From Verrucomicrobiota bacterium (lineage in GTDB: Bacteria; Verrucomicrobiota; Verrucomicrobiia; Opitutales; Puniceicoccaceae), in NCBI GenBank assembly GCA_038744685.1, contig JBCDMB010000003.1, positions 203,404-267,403 of the forward strand: 64,000 nt of DNA, read 5' to 3'. A program made the translations under genes and the position numbers. This document shows positions 17,185 through 26,467 of this stretch, piece by piece. The first letter of the stretch is position 1. Every line of letters starts with the position of its first letter. The notes beneath the pieces are model-generated. The model did not search any database. It was not told the DNA's origin and was given only the letters and a program-made list of their open reading frames with translations.

Positions 17185-18176
17185 ATCCAACGATCCTGAA
17201 GTTTCGTATCGGACTCTTCATTATAGTGGCGATCGCCCTGTTTATCGGCAGCCTGTTTTTTTTCGGACTCACCAACCTATTCGAAAAACAAGTGCACATG
17301 GTCTCGTTTTTCGGAGAATCTGTCCGCGGCCTTTCGAAAGGATCTCTTGTCCGTTTTCGAGGAGTCGAGGTTGGAAAGGTGACCGATATTCGTCTCAGCC
17401 TGGGAGAGCAGATTACCGCAGACGGAATCCCGGTGACCTACGAGATCGATATGACCAATCTGCAGAAAAACTTGGGGATCTTTGAAAATCTTGCGGATAA
17501 GGAAACCTACGAGAACGCCATTCGTGACGGACTGACTGCAAAATTGGAGTCCGCCAGTCTCCTCACGGGCCAGCTCTTCATCGAGCTGGACTTTCGTCCG
17601 GGGACAAACACAGAGAAGCCGTGGATCATCAACGGTAACCTTCACTACATCCCCTCTCTTCCTTCTTTTCTTTCGGACGTCACTGACCAGAGCATGAAGA
17701 TCATCAACGACGTCAGCGAGATCGACTTTCCAGAGTTGGGAAACAATCTGAACGCTCTTCTCGTTACTCTGAACGACGTAGTATTGCAGATTGAGCCTGA
17801 GCAACTTGCTGAGAACGTAAACAGTGTCCTCGTTTCTGTGCAGGGTTTGATCGATTCAGGTGAGATTGAAAACATGGTCATCCAGTTTACGGAGACGGCC
17901 TCCTCACTCGAATCAGCACTGGTCGATATTCAAGAAGGTAAAGGAAACCTCGGCAAACCACTATCCGATCTAATCCGTGAGCTTGCCGACACGACAGGCC
18001 AAATCAGCGCAATGCTTGATGATGTTTCCCTCCTCATCAAAAACCGCAGCGGCCCAATCGTGGGCCTTGACCAAACTCTCGACGAAGTTCGCTCAGCAAC
18101 CGCGGCCTTCCAGTCGCTTCTCGAGTTTCTTCGGCGCCATCCCAACGCCCTTATCTTTGGAAAACAACAGCCATGA
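17181..18176 (+). CDS. mlaD: MCE-domain lipid-binding protein (MlaD-like)
   Basis: The 331-residue protein has an N-terminal membrane anchor (residues about 10-30), an MCE domain (about 36-125, with SVRGLSKGSLVRFRGVEVGKV and SASLLTGQLFIEL) and a long C-terminal helical region (about 160-320) with repeated coiled segments. MlaD forms a periplasmic hexameric ring that passes lipids to the permease complex. The C-terminal extension exceeds E. coli MlaD (183 residues) and resembles other MCE proteins with helical tails that form a needle. Confidence 0.92.
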   Translation: MNPTILKFRIGLFIIVAIALFIGSLFFFGLTNLFEKQVHMVSFFGESVRGLSKGSLVRFRGVEVGKVTDIRLSLGEQITADGIPVTYEIDMTNLQKNLGIFENLADKETYENAIRDGLTAKLESASLLTGQLFIELDFRPGTNTEKPWIINGNLHYIPSLPSFLSDVTDQSMKIINDVSEIDFPELGNNLNALLVTLNDVVLQIEPEQLAENVNSVLVSVQGLIDSGEIENMVIQFTETASSLESALVDIQEGKGNLGKPLSDLIRELADTTGQISAMLDDVSLLIKNRSGPIVGLDQTLDEVRSATAAFQSLLEFLRRHPNALIFGKQQP

Positions 18177-18727
18177 AGCCATTCCTATTTTTTACTCTGT
18201 TAACGGTCGGGATGACCGGATGCGTAAGCCTTCAGCCGGTTAGCGACACCGCTGAACGCTTTACCTTGATTCTTGAGGAGCATATCGACTCAGGCTCTTC
18301 TTTCGCGGCACCTGTCTTCGAAGTCTCACTTCCCTCCTATCTCAATGAGGGCACCATTTGGTATTCTGACCCCAATGGAAGACTGTATAGCTTCCCTAAC
18401 TTCGTCTGGGCAGAGTCCCTTAACCGCGCTGTTCGGCGTGAGTTGGCAATCGCCCTTTCTTCGGATGAGGCCTTCCATCCGAGCACTCGGATCAACGTGT
18501 ACTTGGGTCGCTTCAATCTCCTTTCGGACGGTTCTGGTATCGCGGTCGCAGAGGTCTCGGTTTCAGGGACATACGGTGCAAACATGCTTCCGGCTGTTGC
18601 GGTAAAACCAAAGGAAATCTGGAATCCTGATGAACCGAAAACCTTTTTGAAAGGCTACCAGAAACTGCTGAGCGATCTTGCGGAAGAGCTCTCCAAGGAG
18701 ATGGAGACTTCTTTGGAGCAGAAGTGA
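18173..18727 (+). CDS. ABC-transport auxiliary lipoprotein, PqiC-like
   Basis: The 184-residue protein begins with a lipoprotein signal (FTLLTVGMTGCVSLQPV; the Cys at residue 17 is the likely lipidation site). The mature part, including FEVSLPSYLNEGTIWYSD, WAESLNRAVRREL and a C-terminal helical tail, resembles the PqiC/ABC_trans_aux family, which accompanies MCE systems at the outer membrane. It overlaps mlaD by 4 bases and ends the operon. It probably takes the place of an outer-membrane partner such as MlaA or MlaC, neither of which is seen here. Confidence 0.8.
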   Translation: MKPFLFFTLLTVGMTGCVSLQPVSDTAERFTLILEEHIDSGSSFAAPVFEVSLPSYLNEGTIWYSDPNGRLYSFPNFVWAESLNRAVRRELAIALSSDEAFHPSTRINVYLGRFNLLSDGSGIAVAEVSVSGTYGANMLPAVAVKPKEIWNPDEPKTFLKGYQKLLSDLAEELSKEMETSLEQK

Positions 18728-19063
18728 CGGTTTGCGGAGTATTTGCCTGGATTTGTTTGGAGAACTCTAACTCGGCCGTAACAAATCCCGGCAAGGCAGT
18801 TCAAACAGGATGCCCTGGTGATACCGAATTCAGGAAGGTTCGTTTAGAGTGCTTGCGGTTTGTTTGAACTATCAGACTAAGATGATTGTGGCCTCCAACG
18901 AGGCGAAGCGACGCGCTGCGCACTTGCCTACGACGTGACCGGCCGTGTCGAAGTGCCCAACTCATCGCTCAACCGCGGTCGGTGGGCAAACGGACATCCT
19001 CGCGTCCTTTGTAAATCCTTGCCGATTCGTTCATTCTAGCCGATAAATCCTCCAACAGATTTT
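18728..19063. other. Intergenic region with a spaced inverted repeat
   Basis: These 336 bases hold no convincing gene. AGTTCAAACA at 18798-18807 is repeated as its exact complement TGTTTGAACT at 18861-18870. A short open frame starting at 18889 (MIVASNEAKRRAAHL) ends after 18 codons and is probably chance. The promoter of the large surface-protein gene must lie here. Confidence 0.5.
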
Positions 19064-22000
19064 GTGAAGACTTTCGGAAAATACTCTTTCTCCTGCTTAG
19101 CTGTATCTGCATTAGTCCTCTCTATCATCTTCCAAATCGCCGCTAAATCAGAAGAGCCAGACGTTGAATCCGCCTCTAAGTCGAAGGGATCAGACACTGA
19201 AACCATAGAGTCCGAAGAAAGCCCCTCTCCTCTCACCGGCTACCGTTTTGTCTCGGACCGGGTATTCGATCCACTCACTGGTATCTCTGCCGAAGAACAA
19301 TCTCCCGAAGTCGAAGAGCTACGTCCTGTAGCGACCGTAGAAACGGTCCCAAATGATGCCACACCTTCCTCATTGAGTAACCGAAGTGAAACCGCTCCTC
19401 ATGATGTAGCCGTGCAGTTTCCCGCGATTTTACCCACTGAAGTTGCCGTTCAATCAAATACCTCATCAGTTCCCGCAGAGTTCTCCGAGGCTCCTTCTCC
19501 GGAGCATGTGGAGACGACCGCTGGAGAGTCTGCGGGCTTTTCGGACATCGCCTCTGCATCCGAAGATCGACCGACCTTCCTTCTCCAGCCAGAAAAACCC
19601 CTAGGAACCGACGGGGTGATTGATACCGCAGCAGGTTTTCCAGCACCCCCTACTGCCGATTCGGTTGGGACTAGTCCAGAAGGAGTCGAGCCTTCTATTC
19701 TCGCCGAGTTAGGGGACCGGGAAGTCTCGGCGGATCGGGACGAGAGCATCCTGTTTCCGCTGACTCTCGAAATTCCGGGATTTGACCCGAGTGCAATTCC
19801 CTCAGCTACACTAAAGGAGCCAGTCCCTGCCGAAACTACGGTGCAGACTGCAAATATGGACCGGCAAAACGAGGTCCCCGCGAGCAACCCTTTGCTAAAG
19901 CACTCCTCTCCAGCCGTAGTCGGTGTGGGTGCCACGCTCGCAGATTCCAATTCCGACATCTACATCGATGCCCTTGTTCCATTCTACCAAATCGGAAATG
20001 AGTCCTATCGTACGATCTTTTTCGTCGCACCACGACTAGCAGACGGAGAAGACATCAACAACGGATCGGTCGGACTTGGAGTCCGGAGCCTGCACGGGCA
20101 AGGAACTTTCCTTGGAGATAGTTTTCCCTGGATCATGGGTGCCAATGTTTTTTACGACTTCACCCGCTCCTCACGGGATTTTGACTACAATCAGTTCGGT
20201 GCAGGCCTTGAGTGGATGTCTCCTTTTCTGGATCTGCGGATCAACGCTTACTTTCCTGAGGATACGGAAAACCAGATTGCCGAAACCTCCTCTTCGAGAA
20301 CGTCGAGCAACTCTTCAACCACAAGCACGACGACCTTCGAGCAACCTTTTGCTACCGGCTTTACGGTGGTGCAACCCTTTACCACCACCGAAACCACAAT
20401 AACCCGCCGGACGACAACTACCCGATTCTTTGAACAATACGAGAGAGCATTGGAGGGATTTGATGGAGAAGCAGGCATCTTGATCCCGGACAATCTGACC
20501 CTGTTTCCCATACGGATTTACGGAGGTTTTTACTCATTCGACAATCCCTTTGGCGAAGACATCTCCGGTCCAAAAGCTCGTATTGAAGCAAGGCCTTTTT
20601 CGTTCCTTCTCCTCGATGCATCCTGGTATCAGGACGAAGAGCTTCTCGGATCGACTTGGTTCCTTGGGGCAAGGGCGCGAATGACTATCGGAGGTGGACC
20701 GGCTTCTCCCGAGAGCTCCAAACCACTTCACGACGCGACGGAGGGACCGAAGCTAGAGGCCTATAACCCCTACGCCTCGTTCCAATCCCGGTTGGTTGAG
20801 AGAATCCCACGGAACTACCGGTCCGTCATCATAGATTCCCCCTTCATTGAGGACGAAGCTAGGCGACAAGTTTCCGTTAGCTCCTTTAGCACAACCACTT
20901 CTATTACAGGAAGCAATCTACTCGCTTCACGCTTGATCTTCGTGGACGCCTCCCGTGGCTCGATCAGCGGCGCGGGCACCTTTGAAAACCCACTGAACTC
21001 TATACAGAGCGGAGCCGATCTCGCTATTGCCAACCTCGGTGCTTCCGGTCGAATCTGGACCGTGTGGACTCAAGGAGGAGTCGGCCCTTACAATGAGAAT
21101 GTGACGGTTACCGATTCGGTTCGTTTCATCTCCAACGCGATACCTATCCAAGGCCAGGGAGGAGGCGTGTTCGGGGGAACCTTTCCCGGTCCGGTGGTAA
21201 ACGGCGGTTTCCTATTCGGTTCCTTTCCAGCCAGTGCGGCCTCCCCTATCATTCCAGAGGGGAGCGTCAGGGGCTACGAAATCACGGGGGGCCACACGGC
21301 AGCGAGTTTTGCCGGGATCACTTTCGTAAACGTGGAGAACGCCGTCGCCTCTTCCAACCGAATCGACACCATTGGGGGAACGGGCATTCAAGTAATCAAC
21401 CGCGGAACCATCTCCGGCAGGGGGACATTCGCATCCAACGGAATCTTCAATGCTGGGAACCACGGTATTCATTTCGACTTTGCCGATTCGGCTGAAGGCA
21501 CTTACGAGGTCTCGGATTCCGGCTTCGAAAACCTCGGAGGCAACGCCGTTCGAATCCACGCCACAGACAGCGCCTCATTCGACGTTACAGTCACACGGAC
21601 CGGAGCGTCGGGACTTGCGAACTCGGGGCTTTTCGTGAGTGCAGACTCTACAGCTTCAGGAACAGCCAACCTCGCCAACTCGTCCATCGACGGAGGCGGT
21701 GTCGACACCGCGGCCTCCGGTAGTTCGAACATTGCCCTCAAAGTTAGTGGCACTCGCTTTGAAAACGATCCAGACAGTGTATTCACCCTCGCCGTTTCCG
21801 ACTCTGCCGAGCTGGTCTCAGAGATGCGCAACAACGTCCTAGAGAGCAACCAGTCCGCACTTTCCTTGCAGGTTAGTAATTCAGCCGCGTCCGACACCCA
21901 TTTCAGTCAAAACTCGGTCAACAACAGCACTACAAACGCTGTCTCGATCGCCTTCGAAGCCACCAACACTCAGACCCTCGAAGTTTCCGGAAACGAAATT

Positions 22001-23065
22001 TCCGCTACCGACGGAACGGCGATCTTTATCAATGCAACTGCTGGATCTGCAGAAGTTATCGCTAACAACAATACGATTGATACGGCTACCAACAACGGAT
22101 TTCACATCCGTTCAGGGGGGACGGCCAGCGTCACAGCATCGCTCTCCGGTAACGGAACTTCCAACACTTCGGATGGAGGTTTTCTCATTCGTTCCGCTGG
22201 GACGGGTAATCTATCTGCCACCCTCGTCAACAATGTGACGAGTAACTCCGGCACTTACGGAGCGCGCCTCCGTGCTGCGAACAATAGCAACGCAAGCATT
22301 GAAGTGACGGGGAACACGTTCGCTCAAACGGTAGCAGCAGCAATTGAATTGGTCGGACTGAACAACGGAGTCCTTTCTGTTGTCGCTAATAGTAATGTAA
22401 TTTCGGATACAGGGATAGCTGGGATCTTCGCTAACGCTGAATCTGGATCAATCGTCAATCTAACTGCAGAGAACAACAATATTTCGAGCACAACCGAGGA
22501 AGGCATTCTCTTCACTGGATCCGACAACTCCTCGAGCCGCTTCGAAGCCCGCGGCAACCTGATTTCCTCAACCGGGAACGCGAGCGGTATCCGTGGCTCG
22601 TATCTGGATGACCACGACGCGGTCATCCAAATCCAAAATAATCAAATCGGACCCGTTGCCCAGCAAGGTGTCCAGATCGAGACTAGCGACTCCACCACAG
22701 CAAGCATCCTCCTCTCCGGAAACACTATTTCCGATACCTCTCAAGATGGAATTCGGATGACCCTCTTTAGCACAGAGGACCAGTCCGCAGTTGTGACTAG
22801 TAACAGTCTCGCACGTCTGGGAGCCAACGCGATCAACGTTTCGACGCAAGGACCCAAGGAAGTGACCATTGATTCCAACTTCATCCAGACAACCGGTGCT
22901 GCAGCGGTCCGAGCGGAGATGCAATCAGCCGGACTCATCTTCAGCGGTGCCAGCTTGGGGAACAATGTCTACGTGGATGCGACCCCAGTGCCATTCAACG
23001 ACGCCGGGACCGCACCTTTCACAGGTGGAGACGGTATCCTGATCAACACGATTGCTTACCCGTAA
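19064..23065 (+). CDS. Inverse-autotransporter-like surface protein with beta-helix passenger
   Basis: The 1333-residue protein starts with GTG and has a signal peptide (about 1-27). Residues about 30-280 are Ser, Glu, Pro and Thr rich and probably disordered. Residues about 280-545 resemble the intimin/invasin-type inverse autotransporter barrel (VGLGVRSLHGQGTFLGDS, MGANVFYDFTRSSRDFDYNQ, GAGLEWMSPFLDLRINAYFP). A Ser/Thr-rich insertion lies near 410-455. Residues about 620-1333 begin with VDASRGSISGAGTFENPLNS and continue as parallel beta-helix repeats with many N-N-x-I turns. Such proteins keep the N-terminus in the periplasm and display the C-terminal passenger outside. No POTRA, LysM or C-terminal anchor is seen. 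It stands alone; adhesion or glycan binding is a guess. Confidence 0.85.
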   Translation: MKTFGKYSFSCLAVSALVLSIIFQIAAKSEEPDVESASKSKGSDTETIESEESPSPLTGYRFVSDRVFDPLTGISAEEQSPEVEELRPVATVETVPNDATPSSLSNRSETAPHDVAVQFPAILPTEVAVQSNTSSVPAEFSEAPSPEHVETTAGESAGFSDIASASEDRPTFLLQPEKPLGTDGVIDTAAGFPAPPTADSVGTSPEGVEPSILAELGDREVSADRDESILFPLTLEIPGFDPSAIPSATLKEPVPAETTVQTANMDRQNEVPASNPLLKHSSPAVVGVGATLADSNSDIYIDALVPFYQIGNESYRTIFFVAPRLADGEDINNGSVGLGVRSLHGQGTFLGDSFPWIMGANVFYDFTRSSRDFDYNQFGAGLEWMSPFLDLRINAYFPEDTENQIAETSSSRTSSNSSTTSTTTFEQPFATGFTVVQPFTTTETTITRRTTTTRFFEQYERALEGFDGEAGILIPDNLTLFPIRIYGGFYSFDNPFGEDISGPKARIEARPFSFLLLDASWYQDEELLGSTWFLGARARMTIGGGPASPESSKPLHDATEGPKLEAYNPYASFQSRLVERIPRNYRSVIIDSPFIEDEARRQVSVSSFSTTTSITGSNLLASRLIFVDASRGSISGAGTFENPLNSIQSGADLAIANLGASGRIWTVWTQGGVGPYNENVTVTDSVRFISNAIPIQGQGGGVFGGTFPGPVVNGGFLFGSFPASAASPIIPEGSVRGYEITGGHTAASFAGITFVNVENAVASSNRIDTIGGTGIQVINRGTISGRGTFASNGIFNAGNHGIHFDFADSAEGTYEVSDSGFENLGGNAVRIHATDSASFDVTVTRTGASGLANSGLFVSADSTASGTANLANSSIDGGGVDTAASGSSNIALKVSGTRFENDPDSVFTLAVSDSAELVSEMRNNVLESNQSALSLQVSNSAASDTHFSQNSVNNSTTNAVSIAFEATNTQTLEVSGNEISATDGTAIFINATAGSAEVIANNNTIDTATNNGFHIRSGGTASVTASLSGNGTSNTSDGGFLIRSAGTGNLSATLVNNVTSNSGTYGARLRAANNSNASIEVTGNTFAQTVAAAIELVGLNNGVLSVVANSNVISDTGIAGIFANAESGSIVNLTAENNNISSTTEEGILFTGSDNSSSRFEARGNLISSTGNASGIRGSYLDDHDAVIQIQNNQIGPVAQQGVQIETSDSTTASILLSGNTISDTSQDGIRMTLFSTEDQSAVVTSNSLARLGANAINVSTQGPKEVTIDSNFIQTTGAAAVRAEMQSAGLIFSGASLGNNVYVDATPVPFNDAGTAPFTGGDGILINTIAYP

Positions 23066-23126
23066 TCGGGAAGATCAACCGAAAGCCAGTAGCTTTAGGA
23101 GTTATTCTAGTGATTTTTCTTTTCGC

Positions 23127-23579
23127 CTAGTCCCCTTTCCTTTCGATTGGCTTATCGAATTTTTTGAGGGACATTCCGGAAAAAGGCTGCTCGGGACCTT
23201 TGAAACCATAGCGAGAATAGAAAGGAGAATCCTTCTTTGTGGTGAACAGGTGGACGTAGGTCTTCTTTGGACAATTACGGTTAATGTAATCGACGATTCT
23301 ATCCATCACGGCACTTCCAACTCCTCTTCTTTGGTGATCGGGATGAACCACGAGATCTTGGATATAGACAAAACGGTATCCATCACCAATCAAACGTCCC
23401 ATCCCAACCACAGACTGACCACAGGTTGCCACGTAAGAGACGAGTGTGCCATTAAGTGCATCCGGTATCGCTTTACGGTTCGTGTACCGACTCCACCCGA
23501 CCGATTCAATTAGATCAATAAACTCTTCAGCGGTGGGTCTTCTTTCTGTAATCGTGTATTTGGATTCGTCCATTTCCAT
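23127..23579 (-). CDS. GNAT-family N-acetyltransferase
   Basis: The 150-residue product has the GNAT acetyl-CoA site VVHPDHQRRGVGSAVM near residue 78 and the C-terminal FYSRYGFKG motif. The family acetylates amines of metabolites, antibiotics or proteins; the substrate cannot be read here. A GGAG precedes the ATG at 23579. It converges on the surface-protein gene and heads a run of small minus-strand genes. Confidence 0.9.
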   Translation of the reverse strand: MEMDESKYTITERRPTAEEFIDLIESVGWSRYTNRKAIPDALNGTLVSYVATCGQSVVGMGRLIGDGYRFVYIQDLVVHPDHQRRGVGSAVMDRIVDYINRNCPKKTYVHLFTTKKDSPFYSRYGFKGPEQPFSGMSLKKFDKPIERKGD

Positions 23580-23725
23580 TGGATTCTCCGGCTGTTTTAG
23601 TCTTCAACCCACTTCTCAAACGCCCCTAAGCGTAGCATGATTGCCGGTGGCTACTGTAAAGCAAAAGCCGGTTATTCTTTCTCATGGTCGTTGCTGAAAG
23701 TGGCGCGCCTAACCCCGGAAGTTGC

Positions 23726-24289
23726 CTATCCCGACTCACTCACGCCATACCTCCTTAGCTCTTCTAGAATCGCCTTTAAAAGTGCAAGGTGTTCATCCCC
23801 AGGCTGTATGTGGTGGGAAGAAATCATCAAATTGGATAGCAGCATGATTCTCTTAGGATTCGATTCCGACTTTGAATCCAGATAAAAACCGTTTGGATGC
23901 GGGTGCTTTTCATACTTCTCCTCCCATCCCGGGAACTCGTATTTCTGTTCCCACCACTTTCTTGCGTGTCCGGGGGACGCGAAAACGAAGATCCGACAGG
24001 TAGCAGTGTCTAGAGGGAATTTTCGCTTGCTGAATGAAAAGTCAGCCACTCCATTCACTCCCTTGGATAAAAAGCGGTCTCTGAGTAGAAGGGCCTGGTT
24101 TCTGGATTCTTCATCAAGTCCGCTTAGGTCCTTGAAGAAGGGAATAACCAGCCCGTCGATTCTTTTCCACTCTGGACCAAGGGTGTCCTCTTTGACCACA
24201 ATTTCCGACAAAGACGGAAGGTAGACTATCTCGGTTGACCCCTTGGCTAAAGTGGTCGCGAGAACAACTAGCAGTACTACCATTTTCAT
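23726..24289 (-). CDS. Secreted protein of unknown function
   Basis: From the ATG at 24289 (a TTG start 12 bases earlier is possible) the 187-residue product has a signal peptide (MVVLLVVLATTLAKG). The mature region has no motif I recognise; it includes a Trp- and Lys-rich stretch (HARKWWEQKYEFPGWEEKYE) and a His pair in ISSHHIQPGDEH. No partner gene is adjacent in a tight operon. Likely periplasmic. Confidence 0.7.
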   Translation of the reverse strand: MKMVVLLVVLATTLAKGSTEIVYLPSLSEIVVKEDTLGPEWKRIDGLVIPFFKDLSGLDEESRNQALLLRDRFLSKGVNGVADFSFSKRKFPLDTATCRIFVFASPGHARKWWEQKYEFPGWEEKYEKHPHPNGFYLDSKSESNPKRIMLLSNLMISSHHIQPGDEHLALLKAILEELRRYGVSESG

Positions 24290-24381
24290 TCTGTTACTCA
24301 AATAGTAGAGAGGATGCGGGGAAGCCAGCGCAGAACAGTTGCAGCCGTTTAATCGAACGGACTGCTAAGGCTACTCTTCGC

Positions 24382-24753
24382 TTACCGTGATTCGACTTCC
24401 TTGCAGACAAGATGAATGATCGATGCTGGACTAGAAATCCAGAAGGCTTCGAATCCATCTGGTAAGTCTTCGATTTCATCACAGCGAGTCACATTCTCCT
24501 CCCTAAAAAATTCCGAACTAGCGGAAATATCATCAGTCATTATCTCCAGCCACATTTCCGCCTGGCTCATGCCTGGAACTCTGTCGATCCAAAGATGATT
24601 TCGTCCGAACTCGAAACCGACTGCGGGCAAATGCTCCTTTAACTGCTTCAGTCCAAGTAAATCTCGGTAGAAACGCACCGTTTCTTCATACTGATGGGGT
24701 GGTACTTTCATCGCTATGTTGCGACCGCCTTTGAAAGTTGGTTTCGGTTTCAT
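24382..24753 (-). CDS. VOC-superfamily (glyoxalase/bleomycin-resistance-like) protein
   Basis: The 123-residue product has the betaalphabetabetabeta pattern of vicinal-oxygen-chelate proteins: HQYEETVRFYRDLLGLKQLKE near residue 20, LWIDRVPG, then WLEIMTDDISASSEFF near 68 and a C-terminal FWISSPASIIHLV strand. Such proteins bind metals or ligands and include lyases, dioxygenases and drug-binding proteins; nothing points to a particular one. It lies 33 bases beyond the start-proximal GNAT gene on the same strand. Confidence 0.8.
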   Translation of the reverse strand: MKPKPTFKGGRNIAMKVPPHQYEETVRFYRDLLGLKQLKEHLPAVGFEFGRNHLWIDRVPGMSQAEMWLEIMTDDISASSEFFREENVTRCDEIEDLPDGFEAFWISSPASIIHLVCKEVESR

Positions 24754-24785
24754 TTTTTCACCCCACGTGCAAGTTCAGCAAACCA

Positions 24786-25241
24786 TCAAACGTTGCCACT
24801 ACAGCCCTGTTGAACTCGGTAGGGCTCATCGACTTCTAGACGTTTTCCTAGGCTGATGACTTGGTCATCACTGAAACCTAAACTTTCGTAGAACGCGATG
24901 ACCTGAGAATTGGAACTTCTTACCTGTAAATTGATTTTAGGACATCCAGCTTCTCTGAGAAGACGCTCCGCTTCTTTCATGATTTTTCCAGCATATCCTT
25001 TTCTTTGCTCGCTTGGTGCTACCGCCAAATAATTAATCCATCCGCGGTGGCCTTCATATCCGACCATGCAAGAGGTAACGATTTTATCTTCCTTCACGCC
25101 AACCAAGAACCACTCAGGGTTTACTTTTAGTTTTCGCTGAATGTCACGAATTGGATGGTTCTGGGACGCTATCAAACCGCAATCCAACCAAAGCTGGACG
25201 AGCGCCTCCTGGTCTGAATCTCGATACGGTCGTACTTCCAT
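24786..25241 (-). CDS. GNAT acetyltransferase, YpeA-like
   Basis: From the ATG at 25241 (a TTG lies 33 bases upstream) the product is 151 residues. It matches the YpeA type of GNAT protein: MEVRPYRDSDQEALVQLW at the start, YLAVAPSEQRKGYAGKIM around residue 80 for acetyl-CoA binding, and NSQVIAFYESLGF near 112. Family members are of unknown or varied substrate. Confidence 0.88.
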   Translation of the reverse strand: MEVRPYRDSDQEALVQLWLDCGLIASQNHPIRDIQRKLKVNPEWFLVGVKEDKIVTSCMVGYEGHRGWINYLAVAPSEQRKGYAGKIMKEAERLLREAGCPKINLQVRSSNSQVIAFYESLGFSDDQVISLGKRLEVDEPYRVQQGCSGNV

Positions 25242-25318
25242 TTTGTGCTTCGGGTGCGGACAGTAGGCAACCAAGCCAAAGGACTCAAGCAGAAGGCCGG
25301 ACGAAAACCTCGGGTCGA

Positions 25319-25606
25319 CTACATCGACTGGTCAGACCCACGATCTCTCAATGAAGAAAAAAGCTGCTGTATTAGCAGAACGACAAAAACGGCACCGATC
25401 ACTATATGCGGGATAAACGTTGGCCACGCTTCCCGAATCATATTGAAGAGAATCAACCCGGAAAAGGTCAAAGAGAGTAGAACTAAAACGGATAGAATTA
25501 TCTTCCAGACTCTTGTTCTCTTCCGCGATAGTTGGATGCTCCAAAGTGCCAGGGCGAAACAGAAGGCTAAGGGCAACACGCCCCAGATGATCGTCTCAAT
25601 TTCCAT
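25319..25606 (-). CDS. Small membrane protein of unknown function
   Basis: The 95-residue product has three hydrophobic segments (about residues 5-25, 35-55 and 64-82) with short charged links (SRKRTRVWK). The family is not recognised. It has an ATG start and precedes the GNAT gene on the same strand with a 77-base gap. Confidence 0.6.
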   Translation of the reverse strand: MEIETIIWGVLPLAFCFALALWSIQLSRKRTRVWKIILSVLVLLSLTFSGLILFNMIREAWPTFIPHIVIGAVFVVLLIQQLFSSLRDRGSDQSM

Positions 25607-25709
25607 TCCTTCGACCCATCCGTGGATATCAAGGGTGGTGAGTCCTCAAACGTTCAATTTCAATCTCTCCCTGCAGCTTTGTGGGAGGTCAGCGAACATC
25701 CTTTCAGAC

Positions 25710-26408
25710 CTAGTAAAACCGCTCCCCAAAAAGTGCTGACCCCACGCGAACCATCGTGCTGCCTTCGCGGATCGCCTCCTCCAGATCGCCGCTCATACCC
25801 ATTGACAGCTCCTTAAGTGGCAAGCCGGAGGCTGCCGAGAGTTCGTCACGCAGGCACCGGAGACGGGCGAAGGCCTTGACCGCTGCATCCCTCCCACCTT
25901 CAAGTGGGGCAATCGTCATCAAGCCCTCGACCTCCAACGCTTCCCAGCTCATCCACTCGTTCAACGATTCCCTCGTTTCTTCCTCGGTAAATCCGAATTT
26001 TCCGGGATCCTCGCCCGTATTGACCTGAAGCAGACAGGCCAGTTTCCGATTCTCGCCCTCCAGAAAGCGGTTGATCTTGCCACCTAGTTTCAGTGAGTCC
26101 ACGGACTGGATACAATCGAAGGTCCTACAGGCCGCCCCTGCCTTATTCGACTGAAGGTGCCCGATCAAGTCCCACTTCATTTCATCCAGGTCGAGGGATT
26201 CCTTCTTCCCGCTCGCCTCCTGGACCCGATTCTCTCCTACCCGATGGATCTCTGCGCGGTGACAAAATTCGACCGCCTCCGGTGGGTGATTCTTGGTCAC
26301 CGGAAGAAGGCAAACCGAGCCCACTGCTCGACCGGACTTCCGAAGGCCCTCGTCAATGCGATCTCTAAGCCCCGAAAGATTTTCAAAAAACTCATTGTAA
26401 CTTACCAT
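25710..26408 (-). CDS. yggS: PLP homeostasis protein (YggS family)
   Basis: The 232-residue protein is a single-domain fold-type III PLP protein that buffers pyridoxal phosphate and affects amino-acid homeostasis. Residues 31-40 contain VCLLPVTKNH with the PLP lysine at residue 39. IHRVGENRVQEA, KWDLIGHLQSNKA and the C-terminal LSMGMSGDLEEAIREGSTMV with GSALFG complete the family signature. It diverges from a LysR gene 60 bases away. Confidence 0.95.
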   Translation of the reverse strand: MVSYNEFFENLSGLRDRIDEGLRKSGRAVGSVCLLPVTKNHPPEAVEFCHRAEIHRVGENRVQEASGKKESLDLDEMKWDLIGHLQSNKAGAACRTFDCIQSVDSLKLGGKINRFLEGENRKLACLLQVNTGEDPGKFGFTEEETRESLNEWMSWEALEVEGLMTIAPLEGGRDAAVKAFARLRCLRDELSAASGLPLKELSMGMSGDLEEAIREGSTMVRVGSALFGERFY

Positions 26409-26467
26409 AAGAGTGCCTTATCATGCGCCGATCTTTTATAAAAGCTACTCCGTAGATCACAGTTCTT

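Noticed and set aside
20280..20440. Thr/Ser-rich repetitive stretch inside the surface-protein gene as a separate repeat or CRISPR-like array
   Set aside because: It stays in frame, has no regular spacer, and codes for a low-complexity loop.
24341..24365. Hairpin (GCAGCCGTT with AACGG-A-CTGC) between two minus-strand genes
   Set aside because: It has an extra base in the stem as attC sites do, but lacks box sequences and a T-run; best left as a chance or weak hairpin.
23127..25606. Run of small accessory genes (two GNAT, VOC, unknowns) on one strand resembling integron cassettes
   Set aside because: The gaps after the VOC and second GNAT genes are too short for attC sites, no RYYYAAC/GTTRRRY pair was found, and no integrase is present.
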